A stretch of DNA of 64,000 nt from Thermomicrobiales bacterium (GTDB lineage: Bacteria; Chloroflexota; Chloroflexia; Thermomicrobiales; UBA6265): contig JAMLHN010000010.1 in NCBI GenBank assembly GCA_023957115.1, positions 38,824 to 102,823 on the forward strand, in the 5' to 3' direction. The translations under genes were made by a program, and so were the position numbers. The notes under the pieces were generated by a model, which saw only the letters and a program-made list of their open reading frames with translations, ran no database searches and was not told the origin of the DNA. Of the stretch, positions 26,496-35,299 are shown in pieces. Positions within the stretch are counted from its first letter, which is position 1. The number at the start of each line of letters is the position of its first letter.

Positions 26496-27406
26496 CTACC
26501 GTTCCCGGGCACGGGGGTCGATTGCGTCGCGCAGACCGTCGCCCAGGATGTTGAACGACAGAACGGTGATGACGAGGAAGATTCCGGGGAAGATGGCCGA
26601 TCCACCAGGCGCGCCTGGATGAGCTTTTGCCCATCACGCAGCATGTCTCCACGATGGCTCGTCCGGTGGAACCCCGCACCGAGTGAAGGAAAGCGACGCC
26701 CGGAAATGATGGCGAACGCCAGGCACTGAAGGCGCATTGCACGATCAGGGGAGACAAGGCATTCGGGAACACGTAGCGCCAGATCGAGTGATCCCGGCAT
26801 ACCGATCGACCGCGCCGATTCCACGAACGGTTGTTGCTTCAAGACCAGGGTCGAGCCACGGACCAACCGGGCGATGGTCGGGACATAGACGATGGTAAGC
26901 GCGATAAAGACATTCCGCGCGCTGGGACCAAGACTCGCCATGATCGCGATGGCCAGCAAAATGCTGGGGAAGGCCATCATCCCGTCCATCAAGCGCATGA
27001 TCGGTGTATCGAAGCGTGGGTAATATCCGGAAACCAACCCCAGCACCGACCCAATCAACGCGGCAAACAGCGTCACGCTGGCCCCGATGAGCAACGAGAC
27101 TCGGGCCCCATAGATCACCCGGCTCAGGACATCCCGGCCAAATTCATCCGTGCCAAATCGATGTCCTGCGCCCGGTTCGAGCAGGCGAATCGACGGATCG
27201 AGGAATTTGGGATTCTTGGGCGCAAGCAGGGGCGCAAAGATTGCCATCAGCACCAGCAAGACGATGATGACCGCGGACACGAGGGCAAAGCGGTTGCGCT
27301 TGAGCGCCTGCAACCAGCGCCGCTCGGAGCGCACCTGGAGATCGCCGAGGGCATCCCCCATTTCTTCGAGATTCTGGGTCGAATCGACCGGCGTGTTAAC
27401 TGCCAT
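26496..27406 (-). pseudogene. DppC/OppC-type ABC permease, frame-disrupted in its last third
   Basis: The ATG at 27406 overlaps the end of the DppB-like gene by 11 bases. The first ~215 residues are clean: an N-terminal tail, a membrane segment at ALVSAVIIVLLVLMAIFAPL, the DppC landmark GTDEFGRDVLSRVIYGARVS and further helices through FVESARSIGMPG. After about 26770 the sense alternates between frames (MFPNALSPLIVQCAF, then FAIIS and [10 protein letters not shown], then [15 protein letters not shown] with a TAG at 26496-26498). Several small indels are needed. The EAA loop itself is split. Sequencing error is likely, since all the expected words are present. With the genes upstream it would form a peptide or nickel-type importer. 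Confidence 0.8.
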
Positions 27407-28343
27407 AGCGAATCCGGGGATCGATATAGACGTACAGAACGTCGACCAGCAGGTTGACCAGGACATAGATCCCGGCAATCAGCATGATTGCTCCCTGGAT
27501 CAGCGGATAGTCTCGCCGGGAGATGCTCTGCACCACCAGTCGTCCCATGCCAGGGATATTGAACACGGTTTCGGTCACCACCGCGCCACCCAGCAACGCG
27601 CCAAGGGAATAGCCGATCACGGTAATCGCCGGGATCAGCGCGTTGCGGAGCGCATGACCGGTGACCACCTTGCGGAACTTGAGCCCTTTGGCCATCGCGG
27701 TGCGAATGTAGTCGTCTCGCAGGACATCGAGCATCGAGGAGCGGACCAGGCGCGCCAGCAACCCGGCGGCGGAAAACCCGAGGGTGAAGGCGGGCAGAAT
27801 CATCCCTTTGAAATGTTGCACCGGGTCTTCCTCGATCGGGACATACCCGCCGGCCGGAACCCATTTCAAGCGGACCGCGAAGACCAGGATGAGCACGATT
27901 CCGAGGAAGAAGGTGGGGATCGCCGCCCCGGCGATGGACATCACCATCAGCACGCGGTCGACCAGGGAGTTTCGCTTGATTGCCGCAATGACCCCAGCCG
28001 GAACGCCGATGAGGATCTCGAAGATCAACGCGTAGGTGGTCAGCAGGATGGTCGGTTGGGCGCGTTCGCGCAGCGCTTCGGTTACCGGCATGCCCAAAAA
28101 GAGCGACTCGCCAAAATCGAGCCGCAATGCATTGCGAAACCAGTTGAAGAACTGCACGAGAAATGGGTCGTTGAGTCCCAGCTCCTCACGAAGCTGCTGG
28201 ATCTGCTCGCCAGTTGCGCTTTGCCCCAGAATGACTGCGGCGGGATCGCCGGGTGTGAGATGCACCAGCATGAACACGACAACCCCGACGATCAGCATCA
28301 CCGGAATCAGCATCAGCAAGCGGCGCAGGATGTAGGTACCCAC
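27396..28343 (-). CDS. DppB/OppB-type ABC transporter permease
   Basis: 315 residues. It opens with MGTYILRRLLMLIPVMLIVG, the usual first helix of DppB, and has the TPGDPAAVILG periplasmic landmark. About six membrane helices follow. The EAA-type coupling loop is HALRNALIPAITVIGYSLGA. It is preceded by the substrate-binding protein gene (101 bases away, with a hairpin between) and overlaps the DppC-like gene. No ATPase genes of this system are in the window. Confidence 0.92.
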   Translation of the reverse strand: MGTYILRRLLMLIPVMLIVGVVVFMLVHLTPGDPAAVILGQSATGEQIQQLREELGLNDPFLVQFFNWFRNALRLDFGESLFLGMPVTEALRERAQPTILLTTYALIFEILIGVPAGVIAAIKRNSLVDRVLMVMSIAGAAIPTFFLGIVLILVFAVRLKWVPAGGYVPIEEDPVQHFKGMILPAFTLGFSAAGLLARLVRSSMLDVLRDDYIRTAMAKGLKFRKVVTGHALRNALIPAITVIGYSLGALLGGAVVTETVFNIPGMGRLVVQSISRRDYPLIQGAIMLIAGIYVLVNLLVDVLYVYIDPRIRYGS

Positions 28344-28387
28344 AAGCTAGGTCTCCGACAAGCGACTGGCTTGCAGTCCCTTGACTG

Positions 28388-28425
28388 CGAACGGGCGGGG
28401 CGGCCGGACCGGCCACCCCGCGGAC
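28388..28425 (-). terminator. Intercistronic GC-rich hairpin
   Basis: GGGGCGGCCGG and CCGGCCACCCC form an inverted repeat with one mismatch between the binding-protein gene and the permease gene. No T-run follows, so partial attenuation or mRNA 3'-end protection, giving more binding protein than permease, is the likelier role. Confidence 0.5.
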
Positions 28426-28444
28426 GTTTCGCTGGTTTGTTCGT

Positions 28445-30091
28445 CTATCCCTCGATCCAGAGATTCCAGTACTTGTATCCGCGCTCGAACTGCGCGTCCA
28501 TCCCCTTGACCTGATCCGACAGAACCGTCAAGGTGGCGCCGTCACCGATCTTGATGGCCGGAATCTGGGTATATGCGTTTGCCTGGATCTGCTCCCAGAT
28601 CGGGAAACGCTCCTCGAAGGTGCCGGCAGCCAGCATCTGGGCGGCGAGCTCGAGGCTGTCCTCGCTGTCCCACCAACCGGGGTAGATGTTCATCTGACCG
28701 ACATACGAAATCTGGGACGGATCGGGCACGAAGCCGTGACCGGTCACGAACATGTCCCATTCTTCGGGCTGGGCGCGTCGCTCGACCACGGTGGCCCAGT
28801 CGATGACCTGATGGTCGATGACCATGCCAATGGCTTCGAGCTGCTGGACCGCCACCGTGGAGGTGGCGTACATGTAGCCATATTCCTGGGTCGACATGAA
28901 GCGCACCGGGGTGCCGTCATAGCCAGCCTCTTCCAGCTTCTGCCTGCCGAGCTCCGGATCGGCCATGTTGTAGCGGTCTTCCCCGGCCGTGGTGTACCAG
29001 GCGGTCTGCTTCATCATCAGTCCCGGGTCGAGCTGGTAGAAATCGGCCGTGCCGTAGGCGGCTTGCAGCATCGGTTCCATGTCCAGGGTCGCCTGGACCG
29101 CCTCGCGCAATGCCAGGTTGGACATCACTGGGGACTGCCAGTTGAGGAAGAAGACCGGCCATTCGGTCGGGGTGTTGATCGTGGTGACCAGTCCCGGATA
29201 GTCGACCACCACGTCGTACTGGTCATTGCTCATGGCACTGGTCATGTGCATCAGGTAGTCGCCCGCCTGCAGACCGGCCACGCGCGCGGCGATATCCGTC
29301 ACCGGAATGAACTCGATGGTATCGGCATAGGCGTACTTGGTGCCGCCGTAGCCGTTCGGGCCGCCCTCCAGCGCCGCGTAGTCGTCGAACCGCTCCAACC
29401 GGATGTAGGCATCCGCCCGGCGGTCGGCCAGCCTGTACGGCCCAGTGCCGATACAGGTTTCATTGGGCTCCAGCGTTCCGGCGTCGATGACCGACTTCGG
29501 ATAGATCGAGCAGGCCTGCGTGTTATTGGACAGCGCGATGGCCACCGTGCCATAGGGCTCGGTCAGGTTCAGGGTAATGGTGTGATCGTCCGTGGCGTCG
29601 ACACTGGTGATCTTGGCGTAGAGGTTCTTGCCGACCCCGGAAATCTGTCCCCACCGATCGAGCGATGCTTTGACATCGGCGGCCGTCATGACTTCGCCGT
29701 TGTGGAACGGCACGCCCTGGCGCAACGTGATGGTCTGTGTCAGACCGTCCTCGGAGATGGTGTACGTGTCAGCCAGCATGGGAATCGGCTGAAACTCGTT
29801 GTCGTAGGCAAAGAGCGTCTCATACACCGGGGACGTCACTTCGGCCGTCACCCCGGCGGTCGTCTGATGTTCGTCCAGGGTCGGCGGCTCACCGACGAGC
29901 GCAACCGTCAGGTTGCCACCCGGGGTTCCCGCATTGTCCTGCGCCCGAGCCTGGAACAGTTGAGGTCCGACCGCGCCCAGCGCATAGGCGCCCAGGCCAA
30001 GAGCCGAGCCGCGCTTCACGAGCTCGCGGCGCGAGATGTTCGTGCTCTCGACGCTGGCGAGCAATCGAAGCAGGTCTCGTTGTGATGTCAT
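28445..30091 (-). CDS. Peptide-type ABC substrate-binding protein (family 5, Tat signal)
   Basis: 548 residues from the ATG at 30091. A twin-Arg type signal lies around ISRRELVKRGSALGLGAYAL (residues 19-38). The family 5 signature follows: SPVYETLFAYDNEFQPIPML, then LTQTITLRQGVPFHNGEVMT and the GTGPYRL segment. Length fits DppA/OppA proteins. It delivers peptides or similar solutes to the DppB/DppC-like permeases encoded next on the strand. Export in folded form via Tat is inferred from the RR motif. The ligand cannot be told. Confidence 0.92.
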   Translation of the reverse strand: MTSQRDLLRLLASVESTNISRRELVKRGSALGLGAYALGAVGPQLFQARAQDNAGTPGGNLTVALVGEPPTLDEHQTTAGVTAEVTSPVYETLFAYDNEFQPIPMLADTYTISEDGLTQTITLRQGVPFHNGEVMTAADVKASLDRWGQISGVGKNLYAKITSVDATDDHTITLNLTEPYGTVAIALSNNTQACSIYPKSVIDAGTLEPNETCIGTGPYRLADRRADAYIRLERFDDYAALEGGPNGYGGTKYAYADTIEFIPVTDIAARVAGLQAGDYLMHMTSAMSNDQYDVVVDYPGLVTTINTPTEWPVFFLNWQSPVMSNLALREAVQATLDMEPMLQAAYGTADFYQLDPGLMMKQTAWYTTAGEDRYNMADPELGRQKLEEAGYDGTPVRFMSTQEYGYMYATSTVAVQQLEAIGMVIDHQVIDWATVVERRAQPEEWDMFVTGHGFVPDPSQISYVGQMNIYPGWWDSEDSLELAAQMLAAGTFEERFPIWEQIQANAYTQIPAIKIGDGATLTVLSDQVKGMDAQFERGYKYWNLWIEG

Positions 30092-30304
30092 CCTGAAGTT
30101 CCCTCTCTTGTCGTGATCGACTCATCGCAGCTCCGATCGTCAGAACCGCTGCCTTTCCCCGGGTCAAAGGCTCCTTTCACTGGACATCGTGAAATGCATA
30201 CCTTCGGGTTCACCGGCACGTTGCCGGGCATTCGAAATGCGCCTCGCTCGGCGCGTGGTGGATGGGCACATTGTCTGGAAGTTTCCCGTCATCGTCAAGG
30301 TTGG

Positions 30305-30325
30305 GGAGTTGGGATCTTGGAGTTA
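30305..30325. repeat. Heptad repeat, GGAGTTA family
   Basis: GGAGTTG, GGATCTT, GGAGTTA in 7-bp phase. Confidence 0.7.
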
Positions 30326-30342
30326 GGCCGTATTTAAAAAGG

Positions 30343-30370
30343 GTCCGGAGTCCGGAGTCCGGGGACCGGA
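30343..30370. repeat. Heptad repeat, GTCCGGA family
   Basis: GTCCGGA, GTCCGGA, GTCCGGG, GACCGGA in 7-bp phase. Confidence 0.8.
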
Positions 30371-30466
30371 GGAGACCGAAGCGGCGAGTTTCGGGGCCTC
30401 AACGGCACGAAGAACCCGAAACACGGCGCCCATCAGGCCGCACGGTGGGCTTTTCAAACACGGCTA

Positions 30467-30494
30467 GGAGCTGGGATTGAGGAGTTGGGAATGC
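30467..30494. repeat. Heptad repeat, GGAGTTA family
   Basis: GGAGCTG, GGATTGA, GGAGTTG, GGAATGC, 49 bases before the phosphotransferase start. Confidence 0.75.
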
Positions 30495-30542
30495 ACGCGC
30501 CATCGTCTCCGAACGCCTCACAGCCATGGTAGGGTCAGCGGC

Positions 30543-31406
30543 ATGATCGACCTTCCACGTATCTCGTCGGGCCAACAGGCAGTTGTCCGCACCTGGCTTC
30601 CGGAGGCGGAGCTCGTCGCCGATCTCAGCTGGAACCTGGTCGATACCACCGTTTTGCATCTCCGCACCCCGGATGGCGACCGGATCGTCAAAGCCGGTGG
30701 ACCAACCAATCACCACATCGACCGTGAGATCCATGCCCACCAGCACTTCACCGCTCCGTGGGTTGCCCGGGGGCGCGCCGCCCGTATGCTGCGGCACGAT
30801 GGCGATATGAAGATCATGCTGCTCGACTATCTCCCCGGTTCTTTGATGGAAGGGACTGCGGCAGCGAACGATCCCACGCTGTATCGACAAGCCGGCGCGC
30901 TCCTTGCGGAATTACATCGGCTCGATGCTCGGCCGGACGAGGACTACGAAGCCAAGCTCACACGCAAGTCGCTCGCCTGGCTGGAGGCCGAGCACCGCAT
31001 CCCTTCAGCAACGGTGCGCCGCTTGCGCGACATCCTTCTCGCGCACGAGCCACGTCCCGTCACGTTGGTTCCTACCCACGGCGACTGGCAACCACGTAAC
31101 TGGCTGGTCGATGGAGACACCCTGCTGGCCATTGATTTCGGACGCGCCGACTGGCGACCGGCATTCTCCGATTTCGCCCGACTGGCCGTTCGAGAATTCC
31201 GGACCAATCCCGCCCTGGAAGCGGCCTTTCTCGACGGATACGGATCCGATCCTCGCACGCCAGACCTCTGGTACATCCTGCAGGTACGCGAGGCAATCGG
31301 CACCGCGATCTGGGCATACCGAGTCGGCGACGAACCATTCGAGATGCAGGGGCACCGGATGATCGAGGAGGTATTGGGGAGTTCGGAGGTGGGATTCAGG
31401 AGTTAG
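30543..31406 (+). CDS. APH-type aminoglycoside/choline phosphotransferase-like kinase
   Basis: 287 residues from the ATG at 30543. The kinase-like core is visible: the ATP-site Lys in TPDGDRIVKAGG, the catalytic loop THGDWQPRNWLVDG and the metal-binding AIDFGRADWRPAFSD. Length and motifs fit the APH/choline kinase family. Such genes rarely confer drug resistance in environmental bacteria, so the substrate is open. The last seven residues and the TAG stop are written by a heptad repeat (31378-31405), so the C-terminus looks like a recent extension. Confidence 0.8.
   Translation: MIDLPRISSGQQAVVRTWLPEAELVADLSWNLVDTTVLHLRTPDGDRIVKAGGPTNHHIDREIHAHQHFTAPWVARGRAARMLRHDGDMKIMLLDYLPGSLMEGTAAANDPTLYRQAGALLAELHRLDARPDEDYEAKLTRKSLAWLEAEHRIPSATVRRLRDILLAHEPRPVTLVPTHGDWQPRNWLVDGDTLLAIDFGRADWRPAFSDFARLAVREFRTNPALEAAFLDGYGSDPRTPDLWYILQVREAIGTAIWAYRVGDEPFEMQGHRMIEEVLGSSEVGFRS
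31378..31405. repeat. Heptad repeat overlapping the 3' end of the phosphotransferase gene
   Basis: GGAGTTC, GGAGGTG, GGATTCA, GGAGTTA; the last unit supplies the TAG stop codon of the gene. Confidence 0.85.
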
Positions 31407-31490
31407 GAACGCACCCGTTGTTCCGAGCGACGTCGAGGAGCCGCTCCTTGTCTGGAACCCGTTCATCCGTATGGGCGCGGGACAACTACG

Positions 31491-31805
31491 CTACGACGAC
31501 TTCTTGGCCCGTTTCTCGAGAATCCCTTGCACCGATGGGCTTATCGCCTTGTCGGTGCGGTGAACACAGCCGATCCAGCAACAGGGCCGGCGCTTGCCCT
31601 CGAGAAGCTCTTCGGATGTTCTTTGGATGCGGCGCTGCCTGGTTTTGAGCTGCTTGGCGTCTTCGACCCAACAGATGAACTCGTTGCGCGCCAGCGGGGT
31701 AATCTCTTCCCATAACGTCAGCACCTTCGGATCGGCAAGCAACGCATCGTGAAGATCCGCAGGGAGCTCGTGCACTGTTCCGCCGGAAATGTCTTGTGTC
31801 GCCAT
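31491..31805 (-). CDS. YdeI/OmpD-associated (OmdA) family protein
   Basis: 104 residues. The OmdA-type helical region is clear: LPADLHDALLADPKVLTLWE, then LARNEFICWVEDAKQLKTRQ and RRIQRTSEELLEGKRRPCCW. The conserved Cys pair and the following CVHR could bind a metal, which is inference. Length matches the short form of the family. The function of the family is poorly known. It lies between two plus-strand genes and is transcribed against them. Confidence 0.75.
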   Translation of the reverse strand: MATQDISGGTVHELPADLHDALLADPKVLTLWEEITPLARNEFICWVEDAKQLKTRQRRIQRTSEELLEGKRRPCCWIGCVHRTDKAISPSVQGILEKRAKKSS

Positions 31806-31892
31806 GTCGCTATTGTACCCAGTACGACGCGGGCAGCGTCTTCTGAACGATCAGGACAATCGGTCTCGATAACGCGCAAATGCGCTAGAATT

Positions 31893-31908
31893 GCGAACAC
31901 ATGTTCGC
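31893..31908. promoter_or_regulatory. LexA box (GAAC-N4-GTTC) in front of the RecQ-like gene
   Basis: GCGAACACATGTTCGC is a perfect 16-base palindrome containing GAAC-ACAT-GTTC, the Gram-positive/actinobacterial SOS-box core. A TAGAAT -10 candidate is at 31886-31891, so LexA binding there would block transcription of the helicase gene. Confidence 0.75.
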
Positions 31909-31933
31909 GCGTGTACGAACAGGACAACCCATT

Positions 31934-34576
31934 GTGACCGAAGCGGCCGAGCTGCTGCAACGAATCGATGACCGAACGTGGCGGGGACTGCCACTCGATT
32001 TGCGCTGGAAGATCATTCCCTGGGCAATCGAAGGGGGCGAGCTCGATCATGCCGTCCGGCTCATCGATGCCATGGAACGCGAGCGGGGCGAATCGGCCAA
32101 GCTGATCGAGCTTCGGATACGGGTCGCAAGCGCCCGCAACGATGCAGCCGAGCAGGGACGGTTACTGGAGCTCCGCGCCGAGCGCCACCCGTCCACCACC
32201 GCCACCGTGCAGCTTGCCCGGTTTCTCCTCGACCAGGGCGAGGTCGAGCGCGCCGCCGAGCTCTACGAGGCCGTCCGCCAGACCAGCGGCGATCAGCAAC
32301 AGGTGAAACATCTGGGCACCGCGGTCGACCGCGCGCTCACCCCACCCAGCGAGCTCCATCCCCGGCTGCGACGCGAGCTGGATGCCGATCCGGACGGGTT
32401 CTGGCCAAATGTCTTCATGGCCACCTGGCTGCTCGACAACGATCGCGCCGGCGATGCGCGCCCGCTGCTGCACACGGTACTGGAAGATGCGGTCGAGTTG
32501 GGGTACGAGTCGTACCTGACCCGCCTCGCCGAACTGCTGGAGCGTGCTGGCGAGCCGAGCATCGCCGCCGATCTTCGTGCGCGCGTGGCGGCGGAACGCG
32601 ACGAACGACGATCGAGCCTGCAGGCCCAGATCAAAACCGCGCTGGAAACGGTTGATGCCAGCGCTGCCGATTGGGAGGTCGAAGAACTGCCGGCGCCAGT
32701 TGCGCCAAACCGCTCGTCCATTTCTCCCGATGCCAAGCTGCCGGGCTATGAGGGCGAGCCCGCTTCACGCGTAGTAGAAGCAGCGGAGACCCTCGGTGAG
32801 CCGCTCGATCCCCGGGTCTTCCACGTCCTGCAACGCGACTTCGGGCACACGACCTTGCGGGATGGGCAACGGCAGGTGATCGAACGGGTCCTGGCTGGGG
32901 TCGATACGCTGGGCATTATGCCGACCGGGGCGGGCAAGTCGCTCACCTTCCAGCTCCCGGCCATGCTCCTGCCCGGTGTGACGATCGTCATCTCCCCCTT
33001 GATCGCCTTGATGAAAGACCAGCTCGAATCGCTGGCCGCCACGCTCTGCGACCGGGGGGTGCAGGCCGTCGCCTATCACGCCGGACTGACCGCTGAAACC
33101 CGCACCTGGAACCAGGAACGGTTCATGAGTGGACAAACCCGTGTGGTCGTGGCAACCGTGGCGTTTGGTATGGGTATCGACAAATCCGATGTCCGGTTCA
33201 TCATCCATTTTGCTGCGCCGGCTTCGTTGGAAGCCTATGCTCAGGAATCGGGTCGTGCCGGACGCGATGGCCGCGGCGCCCGCTGCATTCTGCTGGCGAC
33301 CGGCAACGATGGTTCCAGGCTGCGGCAGTTCGCCCGGCGTGAAGAAATCAAGATCGATTCACTACGCGAGGTCTATAAGGAGATCAAGAAAGCCGCCGAC
33401 GGTGAATGGACCGTGGTCGATCCCCGCCGGATCGAGCTGGCGCTTCGATCCGACGATCCGGACGAGCAGATCGACTCGCGCGTCGCGCTCGGCATTCTCG
33501 AGCAAGCCGGTTTGATTACCCGCCATCCGGACGCGCCGGTGAGCTACGCGCTTTCCCGCTTCATGGGCGGAAACGGAAATGTCGATGGGCGAGGTTCCGT
33601 CCCGGAACGGTACACCAACTGGGTGAACGAGCTGGAGCTTCCGGTCGTTGTGGGTACCGCGGCAGCCTGTTCCGCGCTTGGCATTTCCCCGTTCGAGCTC
33701 GACCGGCACCTGACCGAAGACCCAACCCTGAGCGTCCGTGGTGGAACCCGCGGGATCGCCGTGCATCTGCTGCCGCCTCCGCCCAATATCGCCGACCGGA
33801 TCGAGCGCCTGCTCGACCAGGCGCGCCGTGACAACGACCGGCGTATCGATCTGATGATGGGCTACATCCAGGATCATGAGGGCTCTTGCCGTCATGTACT
33901 GCTCGCCAGGCATCTTGGTGAACGGTTGGAGCCTTGCGGAACGGCCTGCGATGTCTGCACCGGAAAGGTCAAACCAAGCTCGGGTCGAACCCGGCGCGAG
34001 CAAACGAGCCGGCCGACCCTGGTCGACGCCGACGTCTTGCTGGATGCAGCCAGGAATCTTCCGTTTGGCATGGGGAAACCAGGGCTGTCACGACTTCTGA
34101 CCGGTTCGACCGAGAGCAAGGTGCGGGAAGACCGGTCAGAGCACTTCGGGGCATTGCGGCACCTCAGCCCGCACGCCATCGAAAAGCTCATCGACGAGCT
34201 GATCGAGCACGACTATCTCGAGTTCTATATGAAGGACGAATACCGGCTGATCGGCGTGACGTCCAAGGGCAAGAGCGCGCGGTCGGTCGAGCTTCCCGGC
34301 AGCCGGCTCCAACGCCGTGCCCAACTCTCGGCCATGCCCGACGAGTTCGATCCCCGCTCCGACGAAGGCAAACGGTATGCCCGCCTGGCCGAGTGGCGCA
34401 AACAGCAAACGAAGGCAGAAGGCAAATCGGCCTTCGTCATCGCCAGCAACTCCCAGTTGCGAGAGATGGCGCTCGTCGCCCCGGGGTCGGTCGCTGAGCT
34501 GGCCAAGGTGCACGGCTTCGGGGCGTCACGCGCGGAACGGTATGGGGAGGAGATTCTGCGGATTTTGGGGGAGTAG
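31934..34576 (+). CDS. RecQ-like protein with TPR-like N-terminus, lacking the DEAH region
   Basis: 880 residues from a GTG at 31934 (AGGA upstream); an ATG at 31901 lies inside the LexA box and is unlikely to be used. Residues 1-240 are alpha-helical repeats (GELDHAVRLIDAMERERGES, ELYEAVRQ). The helicase core has motif 0 (TLRDGQRQVI), motif I (MPTGAGKSLTFQLP) and motif Ia (ISPLIALMKDQ). It then jumps within about 20 residues to motif IV (AVAYHAGL), V (VATVAFGMGIDKSDV) and VI (QESGRAGRDG). Motifs II (DEAH) and III are absent; about 150 residues are missing, in frame, at about 33025-33040. A CxxC zinc/RQC-like part (CGTACDVC) and a C-terminal HRDC-like segment follow. It may be inactive, or the gap may be an assembly error. 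Confidence 0.85.
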   Translation: MTEAAELLQRIDDRTWRGLPLDLRWKIIPWAIEGGELDHAVRLIDAMERERGESAKLIELRIRVASARNDAAEQGRLLELRAERHPSTTATVQLARFLLDQGEVERAAELYEAVRQTSGDQQQVKHLGTAVDRALTPPSELHPRLRRELDADPDGFWPNVFMATWLLDNDRAGDARPLLHTVLEDAVELGYESYLTRLAELLERAGEPSIAADLRARVAAERDERRSSLQAQIKTALETVDASAADWEVEELPAPVAPNRSSISPDAKLPGYEGEPASRVVEAAETLGEPLDPRVFHVLQRDFGHTTLRDGQRQVIERVLAGVDTLGIMPTGAGKSLTFQLPAMLLPGVTIVISPLIALMKDQLESLAATLCDRGVQAVAYHAGLTAETRTWNQERFMSGQTRVVVATVAFGMGIDKSDVRFIIHFAAPASLEAYAQESGRAGRDGRGARCILLATGNDGSRLRQFARREEIKIDSLREVYKEIKKAADGEWTVVDPRRIELALRSDDPDEQIDSRVALGILEQAGLITRHPDAPVSYALSRFMGGNGNVDGRGSVPERYTNWVNELELPVVVGTAAACSALGISPFELDRHLTEDPTLSVRGGTRGIAVHLLPPPPNIADRIERLLDQARRDNDRRIDLMMGYIQDHEGSCRHVLLARHLGERLEPCGTACDVCTGKVKPSSGRTRREQTSRPTLVDADVLLDAARNLPFGMGKPGLSRLLTGSTESKVREDRSEHFGALRHLSPHAIEKLIDELIEHDYLEFYMKDEYRLIGVTSKGKSARSVELPGSRLQRRAQLSAMPDEFDPRSDEGKRYARLAEWRKQQTKAEGKSAFVIASNSQLREMALVAPGSVAELAKVHGFGASRAERYGEEILRILGE

Positions 34577-34603
34577 ACCGCATCGTCGTGCGTTCGGGGT
34601 ATC

Positions 34604-34618
34604 CTCCTCTTTGAGGAG
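34604..34618 (+). promoter_or_regulatory. Hairpin hiding the mntA ribosome site
   Basis: CTCCTC-TTT-GAGGAG: the whole Shine-Dalgarno GAGGAG (34613-34618, 7 bases before the ATG) is the 3' arm of a 6-bp stem, which should lower translation of the antitoxin gene unless opened. Confidence 0.55.
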
Positions 34619-34625
34619 AGACGAG

Positions 34626-34952
34626 ATGATCGACCTCATCGAGCGCAACCTGCCGTCCATTTCTACGCTTTGCCAACGCTATGGCGTGGAGAAGCTGGAC
34701 GTTTTCGGGTCTGCGGCAACCGGTGCGTTCGACCCTGAGCGAAGCGATATCGACCTGATCGTCACATTCGCCGATGAATCTCCTGGATTGGCCCGGCGTT
34801 TCGTGGATTTTGCAGAGGCGTTGGAATCACTGTTTGGCCGCAGGGTCGATCTTCTCATCGACAAACCATTCAAGAATCCATATTTCCGTTCGAGTATCAG
34901 CAGGAGCCGGGTGACTATCTATGCACGAACGGACGGCGAAGCGGCTGCATGA
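34626..34952 (+). CDS. mntA: MntA-type minimal nucleotidyltransferase antitoxin
   Basis: 108 residues from the ATG at 34626. The nucleotidyltransferase motif GSAATGAFDPERSDIDLIV contains GS and the metal-binding D-x-D. In studied HEPN-MNT systems this enzyme transfers AMP to a Tyr of the HepT toxin and so neutralises it. The stop overlaps the toxin gene by 32 bases, a normal arrangement for this pair. It lies 49 bases after the RecQ-like gene; its own ribosome site is inside a hairpin. Confidence 0.9.
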   Translation: MIDLIERNLPSISTLCQRYGVEKLDVFGSAATGAFDPERSDIDLIVTFADESPGLARRFVDFAEALESLFGRRVDLLIDKPFKNPYFRSSISRSRVTIYARTDGEAAA

Positions 34953-35277
34953 CGCAATGATCGCGGCGCAGCACATTCAGCAATTCATAGCTGGACGGAC
35001 GTTCGACGATTTTTTGAACGATGTCTATTTCCGATCGGCTGTCGAGCGGCAATTCGAAATCCTCTCCGAATCATTGAAAGCTGCTGCGAGTCGGAACCCA
35101 GAACTCCACGATCAGTTTCCGGAGCTTCATGCAATCGTCGGTCTCCGCAATCGGATTGCACACAGCTACGATGAACTCGAAGAGAAGACGATTTGGGACG
35201 CAGCCACCACAGAGGTTCCGACGCTCGTGCCGCGACTGGTCACCACGCTCGACGCATTCGGTCTCCCCGACGAATGA
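34921..35277 (+). CDS. hepT: HepT-type HEPN RNase toxin
   Basis: 118 residues. The HEPN signature RX4HXY is exact: RNRIAHSY, where Arg and His form the RNase site and the Tyr is the residue AMPylated by MntA in studied systems. The helical frame (AAQHIQQFIAGRTFDDFLND, then SAVERQFEILSESLKAAASR) fits DUF86. The toxin cleaves RNA when the antitoxin fails; tRNA or mRNA are the known targets in relatives. The pair follows the SOS-controlled RecQ-like gene in the same direction, so read-through would couple it to DNA damage, which is inference. Confidence 0.92.
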   Translation: MHERTAKRLHDAMIAAQHIQQFIAGRTFDDFLNDVYFRSAVERQFEILSESLKAAASRNPELHDQFPELHAIVGLRNRIAHSYDELEEKTIWDAATTEVPTLVPRLVTTLDAFGLPDE

Positions 35278-35299
35278 CACCATTCCGTTGCCTTCTCTG

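Larger units (their letters stand above)
30092..30542. other. Divergent intergenic region with three heptad arrays
   Basis: Separates the binding-protein gene (minus) from the phosphotransferase gene (plus). It contains heptad repeats at 30305, 30343 and 30467 and an A/T patch near 30330-30340. No gene was recognised. Confidence 0.6.

Noticed and set aside
28388..28425. Full terminator between binding protein and permease genes
   Set aside because: No T-run follows the stem on the transcribed strand and the permease genes have no other visible promoter.
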